DNA from: Pseudomonadota bacterium
Lineage (GTDB): Bacteria > Pseudomonadota > Alphaproteobacteria > Acetobacterales > Acetobacteraceae
Length of the DNA stretch: 5,894 nt
Reading direction: 5' to 3'
NCBI GenBank assembly: GCA_021828605.1
Contig: JAJZEG010000374.1
Span: 1-5,894 of the forward strand
The first letter of the stretch is position 1; every line of letters begins with the position of its first letter. Positions 1 to 5,894 of this stretch are shown here, piece after piece. Below the pieces are notes generated by a model. The model was given only the letters and a program-made list of their open reading frames with translations, was not told the origin of the DNA and did not search any database. Both the position numbers and the translations under genes were made by a program.

Positions 1-2134
1 CGGCCCCTCCACCAGCTCGGCTGGCGCCTTATCCGCCGCCACCGGCGTCGAAATTCGCGGCTATGGCGGCAATTCCGACACCGCGCGCTACCAAATCCAA
101 CTCCGCGGCGCGAAAGTCGGCTGGTCCTCGACCAATGGCGACGCGGATCGCAACGGCCTCACCGTGCTGTTCGACGGCATCCCGATGAACAACACCATCT
201 CCCATAACGGCCAATGGGATTCCAACGAAATCCCGATCACCCAGCTGTTCAGCGGCATCAACATCACCTACGGCCCCGGCAATCCGGCGAACCGCTGGTT
301 CGATTCGGTCGGCGGCACCATCAATTACGTCCCGGTCCAGCCCACCAAACACCCGCATTACCAAATCGGCGTGGTCTATGGCAGCCAGCAGACCGAAAAC
401 GTCCATTTCATTTTCGACACCGGCCTTCATGATGGCTGGAGTGCGGTGATCGCGGGCGGCTATGCGGGCAATAAAAGCTTCTGGAACGGCACCTCGGTCG
501 GGCATTACAGCTTCCCCGCCCAATCACACGCGATATTCGCCAAAATCTCGAAAAATTTCACCAACGGCGCCCTCAGCTTCGGCATTTATAACGATAATAA
601 CGTCGAATATGCCGCGCGCCCCAATTTCATCCCGCTCAGCCCGATCGCGGGCGTCACCGTCACCGGCAATCCCGGCTCGCCCGAATTCAGCCAGCAAACC
701 TCCGGCTTTTACGGCACCGGCACCCCGGCGATCTGGTTCAAACAACTCCAGGTCCGCGACACCATCTTCTACAGCAAATTCTCGGTCAATCTCTCGAAAA
801 ACATGAGCTTCCACAATAATCTCTGGTATCGCTGGGGTCACCGCGTCCATTACCGCGTCAATAATTACGGCACCAACTCACCCACCTCACTTGCCTACGC
901 GCCCAATTCCACCAATGCCGAATATTATTTCCCCACCACCGATCAATATGGCGATAATCTCTATTTCGAATATCACCTGCCCTTCAACACGGTGAAATTC
1001 GGCGGCTACGCCATCGAACAGCGTTATGTCTCACCCTATGACGGCTATAACGCGCTCGGCGTCGGCGGCTCGACCCAGAACAACCCGGCCAGCATCCAGC
1101 GTTTCACCCTGCACACCACCTATGTCCACGCCTATATCCAGGACAGCATCCACCCGCTCGCGGGCCTGCGCATCACGCCCGGCATCGCCGAAGTGTCCTA
1201 CCACACCTCGTTCCAGAACAACCTGCCCATCGGCGGCAACAACGCCATCGGCGCCGCCGACGCCTCGCGCACCTTCGTCCGCGCCGAACCCTCGGTCGGC
1301 CTGCGCTACCAGCCGGTGCCCTGGGGCGCCTTCTATGCCAGCTCCGCGCTCTCGTTCCAAAACCCCACCGATAACGCCTTCGGCGCCAATCAATCCGCCT
1401 CACCCAACATCTCGATCTTAAAACCAACCCAGGCGCGCGACTATGAAATCGGCGTCAAACTATTCAGTCACCACGTCCCTTATCTGCATCACGCCACGCT
1501 GAACCTGAATTATTTCCGCGACACCCTGACCGACGAACAAATCGCGATCTACCACACCAACATCACCACCTCGACCCAAGCCGCCGCCAATGCCGAATTG
1601 AAAGGCGTGCAAATCGCGACAACCATCGAGCCCAGCTTCCATTGGCGCCTATTCGCCAATGCCAGCTTCGATCAGAACCGCTATTTGCAATACGAAACCG
1701 GCGGCGTGCTGTTCCATAACGAGCCGATTGCCTACAACCCGAACATCCTGCTCAATCTCGGCCTCGATTACCGCACCTTCGTCGGCTCAACCCTGGTCAC
1801 CATCGGCCTGCTCGACCAATATACCGGCGCCCAACATTACTTCAACAACAACACCAACAATGTGGCCGCCCGCAAACTACCGGGCTTCAACGTCGCCAAT
1901 CTCGCCATCTCAGCCAACCTCCCGGTCCCGCCGACCCTGACCCACGCGATCAAAGTGCTTGAACTCTCCTTCAACATCAACAACCTGCTCGGCAACCGCT
2001 ATAACGATAACGGCTACATCACCGGCGGCGGCTATTTCGGCACCAACTCGCTGGGCACCAACACCGCCAACACCATCCTGGTCCAACCCGGCGCCCCCCG
2101 CCAATTCATCGCCGCCCTCACCGCGAAGTTCTAA
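1..2134 (+). CDS. TonB-dependent outer-membrane receptor, 5'-truncated by window edge
   Basis: The reading frame is open from the left edge (first full codon at 2) to the TAA at 2132-2134, giving 710 residues. Family knowledge: such receptors import siderophores, metal complexes, cobalamin or sugars across the outer membrane using TonB-ExbB-ExbD energy. The end of the plug is visible: an IRGYGG stretch near residues 18-23, VLFDGIPMN at about 55-63, then YGPGNPANRW and SVGGTINYVPVQP ending near residue 114. The remaining roughly 595 residues are rich in alternating aromatic/polar strands typical of a 22-strand barrel. ARDYEIGVK (encoded near 1435-1460) and FNINNLLGNRY (near 1971-2003) match conserved late-barrel positions, and the protein ends in AALTAKF, with the terminal Phe expected for barrel insertion. 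The signal peptide, TonB box and early plug lie outside the window. The substrate cannot be read from the sequence. The internal GTG at 164 is not a real start, because plug sequence continues upstream. Family assignment is firm; specificity is unknown. Confidence 0.93.
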   Translation, partial: GPSTSSAGALSAATGVEIRGYGGNSDTARYQIQLRGAKVGWSSTNGDADRNGLTVLFDGIPMNNTISHNGQWDSNEIPITQLFSGINITYGPGNPANRWFDSVGGTINYVPVQPTKHPHYQIGVVYGSQQTENVHFIFDTGLHDGWSAVIAGGYAGNKSFWNGTSVGHYSFPAQSHAIFAKISKNFTNGALSFGIYNDNNVEYAARPNFIPLSPIAGVTVTGNPGSPEFSQQTSGFYGTGTPAIWFKQLQVRDTIFYSKFSVNLSKNMSFHNNLWYRWGHRVHYRVNNYGTNSPTSLAYAPNSTNAEYYFPTTDQYGDNLYFEYHLPFNTVKFGGYAIEQRYVSPYDGYNALGVGGSTQNNPASIQRFTLHTTYVHAYIQDSIHPLAGLRITPGIAEVSYHTSFQNNLPIGGNNAIGAADASRTFVRAEPSVGLRYQPVPWGAFYASSALSFQNPTDNAFGANQSASPNISILKPTQARDYEIGVKLFSHHVPYLHHATLNLNYFRDTLTDEQIAIYHTNITTSTQAAANAELKGVQIATTIEPSFHWRLFANASFDQNRYLQYETGGVLFHNEPIAYNPNILLNLGLDYRTFVGSTLVTIGLLDQYTGAQHYFNNNTNNVAARKLPGFNVANLAISANLPVPPTLTHAIKVLELSFNINNLLGNRYNDNGYITGGGYFGTNSLGTNTANTILVQPGAPRQFIAALTAKF

Positions 2135-2143
2135 CACGCCCGC

Positions 2144-2281
2144 GCCGCCATCACCGCCACAGAGTGTTTCTCATATGATGAGAAACACTCTGCTCATATT
2201 CTGGCGAGCAATTTCAATCATCTGAGTGTAATCTTGCGATTCCGCTCACATGATTATTGCTACTAGGGCGGTGATGGCGGC
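2144..2281. repeat. 15-bp inverted repeat bracketing the convergent intergenic region
   Basis: GCCGCCATCACCGCC at 2144-2158 is exactly reverse-complemented at 2267-2281, with 108 bp between the arms. The left arm begins 9 bp after the receptor stop codon. The right arm lies in the last codons of the minus-strand gene, where it encodes part of the final LPPSPP. Both mRNAs therefore carry the same 15-nt sequence at the end of, or just after, their coding region. The 2160-2192 hairpin sits inside the repeat. Its role is unknown; both arms are GC-rich and built partly of GCC triplets, which raises the chance of coincidence. Confidence 0.55.
2160..2192. terminator. Hairpin between convergent genes, possible bidirectional terminator
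   Basis: The left arm CAGAGTGTTTCTCAT (2160-2174) and right arm ATGAGAAACACTCTG (2178-2192) are perfect reverse complements, 15 bp, around a 3-nt ATG loop. The hairpin starts 25 bp after the receptor stop codon and lies 70 bp beyond the stop of the minus-strand gene, so it would fold in transcripts from either side. No T-run follows on either strand, so it is not a textbook intrinsic terminator. It may act as a 3'-end stabiliser, an attenuating hairpin or a dispersed palindromic repeat. Confidence 0.6.
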
Positions 2282-4323
2282 AGTGGTGGGTGAATCCAGG
2301 GCTTGGTCGGATATAAATCATGTTCCGCAATAACAAAGCCATTTTCAGTCAGATTGCGATTATGATGCCATGCCTTCCCCTCCAGATAATCATAAGCACT
2401 CAGACCTATGCTATCGCGCGCATTAATATCCGCCCCCGCCGCTAACAACGTCTTGATCACCGGCAGCCCCGCATAGCTTGCGGCAAACATCAAAGCGGTG
2501 CGATCATCCGGCATCGCCCGATACTCAATGCCCTCGGGCACCTTGGTTTTCGCATTAACATTCACCCCGCGCGCCAGCAACATTTTCACCGTCCGCAACT
2601 GATTATAGCGCGCCGCCTCCATCAGCAGGTTTTTGCCATAATCATTGACCACATCCACATCATTCTGCCGTGCCAACAAACACCGCAGCGCCGCCGGATA
2701 CGCAACGGCGGCAAAATAGGTGGTCATCGGGATCTTTGCCTCGCGCGCCAGCGCCGCCTTGACCACCGGCAGCGGTCGATGCTCGAGAATCGCCAAAGCC
2801 AGCCGGTTAACCTTACCGGAAACCGCCCAGTTTTCCTCGTTGCCGAGATTCCATATACCAACGAACGCCGCCAGACGCGCCTGCGACTTCGACATGCTAA
2901 ACACAGACTGGTCATACGTAACCAAATCATACTTCGCCCGCCGGAAATCAGCATCGATCTGTTGCGCCCGCCGATAGGTCCATAAATCGGTCGTCCCCCA
3001 GGCCTGCAACGGCAACGTATGCGGGCCAATGCCCAATTTGGTGAGGGCCGCCATCTGGCCAAACGGATAATCCGTTACGTTGGCCATGCCGCCATTGGCT
3101 GCGGGCAAAAAACTACGGGCTTGATATTGGATCGGGATCAGTGAATCAAAGAAACCAGCGTCTTGATAACTGATGATCGTGCCCTGAATGGCGGGAATTC
3201 CACTCGGACCATACAATGCGTTGATCAGCCGATATACGCTTTTGGGCAAATGCAGCTTCGGGTTCGCGCAGAAAAATACCGGCGCGGCGGTGTCGATCAT
3301 CGTCACGCCGATGGCGCGATAATCGCCCTGGATCAGGCTTGGATGTTGCACCGCCAGATCACAGTTAATTGGGAAATTCATCAGCCCGCCGCTTGGCCGT
3401 ACGATACCCATATAGGCCGTAAAATAATCAACCTTGCCATCAAATTGCGGCTTTTGCAGCATGACACCATCCATGGGCGGATAGCTCTCCGGCTGATGAC
3501 TATACCATCGTCCGGCGATGACCTCCCGCAATAACCCATCAATCCGCCGCCGATCAGGATGCGGCAGCAATAACGCCTCATCGAGCGCGAGCGAGAGCCG
3601 AGCCACCGGCTGCGGATCGAGTGCCAGCACGGTCGCGGCAGCGCGCGGTGCCGATTGCAAATGGGTGATGGCACTATAACTGCTCCAGCCCGCCGCCCCC
3701 TCAGCACGCAAAGCAGGCAGAGCCCGCAAATAATCGATCACCCGCTTGGCCGGATGCACCGATAACGCCACATAGCGCCGATAGGCGGCAATCGCCTGCT
3801 CGATCCGCGCCGGATTAGCGGAATGCAGCCATAAAGTGGCACCCGTTACGTTCATCCCCGCCGCATCAATCTGCTCGCGATCAATTTCCGCCCGCAACCC
3901 ATCGGCCAGATCAAGCCAAGCCCGCGCCCGACGCGGCGCCGATGCCAGCACAATCCGCAACACCCGAACCGCCTGCGACGCCGCATCTTCCCGGTGCGAT
4001 TGCAAACTCCAATACGCATAATCATTGAGAATCCGCACCCGCAGCGCCAGACCGATCCCATCCGGCCCACAAATCAGCCGATTGATCCCCGCCTGATCGA
4101 GTGCCGAGGACGCATCAGGATAATTCGCGCCTGGATCATGCGCCAGAAACCGCGCCCGCCAACGCTGATCCGCCGCCACCAACACCGAAACCGACCCTGT
4201 GCCCAGATTAGCCCGCATCAAAGCCGAACAAGCCGGCTTCGCCTCCGCCCGCCCAACGAAGCTAACCGCCCCCAGCAGCAACGCAACCATCAGGCAAAAC
4301 CGCCACGCACTCAAATATCTCAT
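2263..4323 (-). CDS. Exported ankyrin-repeat protein with unassigned middle domain
   Basis: A 686-residue protein. The start at 4323 is chosen because it opens directly on a signal peptide: MRYLSAWR, a hydrophobic core at about residues 9-23, and a likely cut after AEA at residue 28. It also has a GAGG ribosome site 8 nt upstream and a TATAAT box beyond that. The ATG at 4425 would add 34 residues before the signal peptide and put the promoter inside the gene. Residues 29-260 look mainly helical, with TPR-like helices near 117-142 and 172-188. Residues about 270-490 match nothing I recognise. Ankyrin repeats lie at about 562-591 (NLLMEAARYN, then VKMLLARGVNVNA) and 606-636 (TALMFAASYAG, then IKTLLAAGADINA). 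A degenerate repeat precedes them near 531-557 and a half repeat follows near 638-650. A 14-residue insertion separates the two good repeats. The tail is Pro-rich. Ankyrin repeats bind partner proteins; location in the periplasm is inferred from the signal peptide. Partner and function are unknown. No membrane segment is seen beyond the signal peptide. Confidence 0.88.
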   Translation of the reverse strand: MRYLSAWRFCLMVALLLGAVSFVGRAEAKPACSALMRANLGTGSVSVLVAADQRWRARFLAHDPGANYPDASSALDQAGINRLICGPDGIGLALRVRILNDYAYWSLQSHREDAASQAVRVLRIVLASAPRRARAWLDLADGLRAEIDREQIDAAGMNVTGATLWLHSANPARIEQAIAAYRRYVALSVHPAKRVIDYLRALPALRAEGAAGWSSYSAITHLQSAPRAAATVLALDPQPVARLSLALDEALLLPHPDRRRIDGLLREVIAGRWYSHQPESYPPMDGVMLQKPQFDGKVDYFTAYMGIVRPSGGLMNFPINCDLAVQHPSLIQGDYRAIGVTMIDTAAPVFFCANPKLHLPKSVYRLINALYGPSGIPAIQGTIISYQDAGFFDSLIPIQYQARSFLPAANGGMANVTDYPFGQMAALTKLGIGPHTLPLQAWGTTDLWTYRRAQQIDADFRRAKYDLVTYDQSVFSMSKSQARLAAFVGIWNLGNEENWAVSGKVNRLALAILEHRPLPVVKAALAREAKIPMTTYFAAVAYPAALRCLLARQNDVDVVNDYGKNLLMEAARYNQLRTVKMLLARGVNVNAKTKVPEGIEYRAMPDDRTALMFAASYAGLPVIKTLLAAGADINARDSIGLSAYDYLEGKAWHHNRNLTENGFVIAEHDLYPTKPWIHPPLPPSPP

Positions 4324-4331
4324 CGCAAAGG

Positions 4332-4335
4332 CCTC
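4332..4335 (-). promoter_or_regulatory. Ribosome binding site GAGG that fixes the start at 4323
   Basis: On the minus strand GAGG stands 8 nt before the ATG at 4323-4321, normal spacing for a Shine-Dalgarno site. It supports this start over the ATG at 4425. Confidence 0.65.
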
Positions 4336-4365
4336 GATCAAATCGGTCGGGATGGAACCGACGCG

Positions 4366-4394
4366 ATTATAGCCTGATCTAACCCCAATAGCGA
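4366..4394 (-). promoter_or_regulatory. Candidate sigma-70-type promoter for the ankyrin gene
   Basis: A perfect TATAAT lies on the minus strand at 4371-4366. With a 17-bp spacer the -35 position reads TCGCTA (4394-4389), only 3 of 6 matches to TTGACA. Transcription would start near 4359, giving a leader of about 36 nt that contains the GAGG site. The -10 box is convincing and the -35 weak, which could mean dependence on an activator. Confidence 0.5.
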
Positions 4395-4494
4395 TAACAT
4401 TCTTGCTCCCAAACCCCGCCCCCACCCGCAGACCAACCGTTATGCCCTCAGCGACAATCCGTAATTAATATTGACGTCCTGCTTGCCGCGTATT

Positions 4495-4528
4495 AGCCAA
4501 TAATTTCAAAAAACACCGAATATTGGCT
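4495..4528. promoter_or_regulatory. Inverted repeat AGCCAATA-18-TATTGGCT, possible operator or leader stem
   Basis: AGCCAATA (4495-4502) and TATTGGCT (4521-4528) are exact reverse complements around an 18-nt A-rich loop. In RNA the stem could extend by a U-G and a U-A pair (4494/4529 and 4493/4530). Centre-to-centre arm spacing of 26 bp, about 2.5 helical turns, is not ideal for a single same-face dimer site but is possible for some regulators. It sits 24 bp upstream of the candidate -35 of the Gly-rich gene and could influence either divergent gene. No regulator family can be named from the sequence alone. Confidence 0.4.
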
Positions 4529-4553
4529 GACGACTACAGGAACACCAAACAAT

Positions 4554-4583
4554 TTTACCTCGCAACAATTGCACCTCTGTAAT
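4554..4583 (+). promoter_or_regulatory. Candidate promoter for the Gly-rich repeat gene
   Basis: TTTACC (4554-4559; 4 of 6 matches to TTGACA) and TGTAAT (4578-4583; 5 of 6 matches to TATAAT) are separated by 18 bp. Transcription would start near 4590, leaving a leader of about 57 nt before the ATG at 4647. It is the best plus-strand pair I found in this gap, but other initiation sites are possible. Confidence 0.35.
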
Positions 4584-4628
4584 GCTACACAAGCTAAACG
4601 TGCATCATGCCGCGTCCCCACTCACGTC

Positions 4629-4634
4629 GAGGAG
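4629..4634 (+). promoter_or_regulatory. Ribosome binding site GAGGAG, long spacing to ATG 4647
   Basis: GAGGAG is a strong anti-16S match with 12 nt between it and the ATG at 4647, a little longer than usual. No other in-frame ATG or GTG lies closer, and the reading frame from 4647 is open to the window end, so this start is preferred. Confidence 0.55.
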
Positions 4635-4646
4635 CTTGCCGCCATC

Positions 4647-5894
4647 ATGACCACCATCGTATCAACCAGCCTCACCACCGGCATCACCCTGACCCCAACG
4701 GGCGCCGATCAATCCCCCTTCACCCTCACCAGCACCGGCGCGATCCAACCCGGCAGCTTCAGCGCCATCGGCGTCTATGGTTCAGCCGCGTCCGGCAGCC
4801 CGCTTTATCTCCTCAATAACGGGCTGATCACGGGTGGTGTCGGCAATATCGGCGGATATGGCACAGGCCGCACCGGCGGCAATGGCGGTAATGGCGGCGT
4901 CGCGGTCGATCTAACCGGCGGCACAATCAGTAACAGCCACATCATCAGCGGCGGCACTGGCGGCAGCGGCGGCGAGGGGAGCAATCAGCTTCTGACTGGT
5001 GGCAATGGCGGCACGGGGATGGAACTTAACGCCGGATCGATCGGCAATCTGGGCACCATCAGCGGCGGCAGTGGCGGTTATGGCGGCTTTGGCACCGGCG
5101 CCCCGATCAGTGTTGCCGCCGCCGCCGTGCTCGCCTTTGGCACGAAGCCCCTGGCCGCCTATGGCGCTGGCACCCAGGGCGGCACCGGCGGCAGCGGCGG
5201 CGTGGGGATCGCGCTGAGCAATGGCATCGGGAGCAATGTCGGCATCCTCACCGGCGGCAGCGGCGGCGGTGGCGGCCACCCTGGCCTCAGCAAGATTGCC
5301 GGTCTTGGCGGCGGCGACGGTGGCGCTGGCGGCACGGCACTCATGCTCAGCGCCAGCACCCTCGGCAATGAAGGCACCATCACCGGCGGCAATGGCGGCA
5401 GCGGCAATCAAGGCGATTATGGCGGGTCGACCAATTTCGGTGGCTATGGCGGCAATGGCGGCGCGGGCGGCGTGGCCGTCACTGTAACCAGCAGCAGCCT
5501 GATCAATAACAACATCATCGCCGGTGGCAATGCTGGTAGCGGTGGCCTCGGCGGCGCTGGCATTGGCGGCTTCGGCGGTGGCGGTGCCACCGGCGGCGTC
5601 GGTGGCTATGGCGGCGCTGGCGGCAATGGCGGCGCGGGTGTCTATCTCAACGGCGCCTCGGTCACCAACACCGGCACCATCACCGGCGGCAATGGCGGCG
5701 TCGGCGGTGCGGGGGGTAGCGGCAGCACCAATGGCCGCCACGGCATCAATGGCGCAGGCGGCGTCGGCGTCTATATCGCCATCGGACAACTCACCAATGC
5801 CGGCCTGATCGAAGGCGGCCTGAACGGTTCCGGCACCCGCAGCGATGCCATCCAATTCGGCGCCAACGACAGCGCTCTGGTCGTCGAGTCCGGC
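4647..5894 (+). CDS. Gly-rich composite-repeat surface or secreted protein, 3'-truncated by window edge
   Basis: The first 416 residues are seen, open to the right edge with no stop. After a Thr/Ser-rich opening (residues 1-56), eight copies of a motif close to S-x-x-x-N-x-G-x-I-x-G-G occur near residues 57-64, 93-103, 131-141, 194-204, 237-248, 283-294, 337-348 and 381-391. Most are preceded by a short beta-type segment such as GVYLN or VAVDL and followed by GGxGGx runs of varying length. Gly makes up about 38% of residues 61-410. There is no Cys, only two Lys and three Arg, and Asp/Glu exceed them, as is common in secreted proteins. The N-terminus lacks a basic-hydrophobic signal peptide. 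The last visible stretch (IQFGANDSALVVESG) looks like the linker of long beta-solenoid adhesins and autotransporter passengers, so the gene probably continues far. The short N-xG-xI repeats suggest a beta-solenoid and the GGX runs polyglycine-II-like packing; both are inference. Resemblance to mycobacterial PE_PGRS proteins is compositional only: there is no PE domain. Function is unknown; adhesion or matrix is plausible. Confidence 0.8.
   Translation, partial: MTTIVSTSLTTGITLTPTGADQSPFTLTSTGAIQPGSFSAIGVYGSAASGSPLYLLNNGLITGGVGNIGGYGTGRTGGNGGNGGVAVDLTGGTISNSHIISGGTGGSGGEGSNQLLTGGNGGTGMELNAGSIGNLGTISGGSGGYGGFGTGAPISVAAAAVLAFGTKPLAAYGAGTQGGTGGSGGVGIALSNGIGSNVGILTGGSGGGGGHPGLSKIAGLGGGDGGAGGTALMLSASTLGNEGTITGGNGGSGNQGDYGGSTNFGGYGGNGGAGGVAVTVTSSSLINNNIIAGGNAGSGGLGGAGIGGFGGGGATGGVGGYGGAGGNGGAGVYLNGASVTNTGTITGGNGGVGGAGGSGSTNGRHGINGAGGVGVYIAIGQLTNAGLIEGGLNGSGTRSDAIQFGANDSALVVESG
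5373..5699 (+). repeat. Near-exact internal DNA repeats inside the Gly-rich gene
   Basis: A 27-bp sequence at 5373-5399 recurs without mismatch at 5673-5699, exactly 300 bp (100 codons) later; it encodes GTITGGNGG. A second repeat, GGCGGCAATGGCGGCGCGGG, is identical at 5448-5467 and 5619-5638 (171 bp apart, in frame). The core GGCAATGGCGG also occurs near 4877 and 5002. All copies are in the same frame, so slippage or recombination between them would change the protein by whole repeats and keep the frame. Confidence 0.75.

Larger units (their letters stand above)
4324..4646. other. Divergent intergenic region, 323 bp
   Basis: This stretch separates the ankyrin gene (leftward) from the Gly-rich gene (rightward). 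From about 4441 to 4600 it is clearly AT-richer than the flanking genes. It holds the minus-strand promoter and ribosome site, an 8-bp dyad at 4495-4528, a candidate plus-strand promoter at 4554-4583 and the plus-strand ribosome site. A TTGACG at 4471-4476 has no good -10 partner: TATTAG follows after only 14 bp and TAGCCA after 17 bp. I see no small gene with a credible start, no tRNA and no riboswitch-like architecture here. Confidence 0.7.

Noticed and set aside
524..850. Minus-strand open frames within the receptor gene (for example 524-850 and 1031-1393)
   Set aside because: They are antisense shadows in GC-rich DNA; the plus frame carries clear TonB-receptor motifs throughout.
3163..3534. 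Plus-strand open frame of 123 residues opposite the ankyrin gene
   Set aside because: It shows no motif or ribosome site and lies antisense to a gene with a continuous signal-peptide-to-ankyrin reading frame.
4343..4361. Small TCGGT/ACCGA inverted repeat in the leader of the ankyrin gene
   Set aside because: Only 5 bp with a 9-nt loop, within chance expectation for this composition.
4324..4425. Upstream ATG at 4425 as the start of the ankyrin gene
   Set aside because: It would bury the signal peptide behind 34 residues and place the TATAAT box and GAGG site inside the coding region.
4607..4819. 70-residue His/Arg/Pro-rich frame beginning at ATG 4607
   Set aside because: It overlaps the start of the Gly-rich gene in another frame, lacks a ribosome site and has the composition of a shifted GC-rich frame.
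4860..5780. Regular short repeats suggesting a CRISPR array or tandem satellite
   Set aside because: The repeats are degenerate, in frame, unevenly spaced and translate into GGX-type protein repeats; there are no uniform repeats with unique spacers.
4911..5855. 314-residue Ala-rich open frame on the minus strand
   Set aside because: It is antisense to the Gly-rich repeat gene. GGC and GGN codons read backwards give Ala/Thr-type codons with few stops, so openness is a by-product of repeats. It has no ribosome site or recognisable domain, while the plus frame has a start, a GAGGAG site and regular motifs.

Overview
The window is GC-rich with three protein-coding genes, two cut off by the window edges, and no RNA genes, transposase or CRISPR array. 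A TonB-dependent outer-membrane receptor, a hydrophobic signal peptide with an AXA cleavage site, and the codon choice (GGC, ATC, ACC, GCC dominant, with AAT and TAT still common) point to a Gram-negative bacterium. The overall style resembles an alphaproteobacterium, perhaps an acidophilic Acetobacteraceae; that lineage guess is inference and was not tested by any search.

Layout. Positions 1-2134 (+) carry the 3' part of a TonB-dependent receptor: the end of the plug domain and the complete beta-barrel, ending in the usual C-terminal Phe. A short convergent intergenic region follows (2135-2262). It holds a near-perfect 15-bp stem hairpin, and this is framed by a 15-bp inverted repeat whose right arm forms the end of the next gene. 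Positions 2263-4323 (-) encode a 686-residue exported protein with a signal peptide, a helical N-terminal part, a large middle region I do not recognise, and C-terminal ankyrin repeats. A divergent 323-bp intergenic region (4324-4646) is AT-richer than its surroundings and holds a convincing -10 box for the minus-strand gene, a candidate promoter for the plus-strand gene and an 8-bp dyad. From 4647 (+) to the right edge runs the start of a very Gly-rich repeat protein, 416 residues seen, with no stop codon and no classical signal peptide.

How they fit together. All three products are predicted or suspected to act in the envelope or outside the cell: an outer-membrane transporter, a periplasmic ankyrin protein and a probable surface or secreted repeat protein. 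The genes are in convergent and divergent arrangement, so they do not form one operon. Nothing in the sequence proves a shared pathway. The most unusual parts are the Gly-rich composite-repeat protein, the exported ankyrin protein with an unassigned middle domain, and the structured non-coding DNA between the genes.
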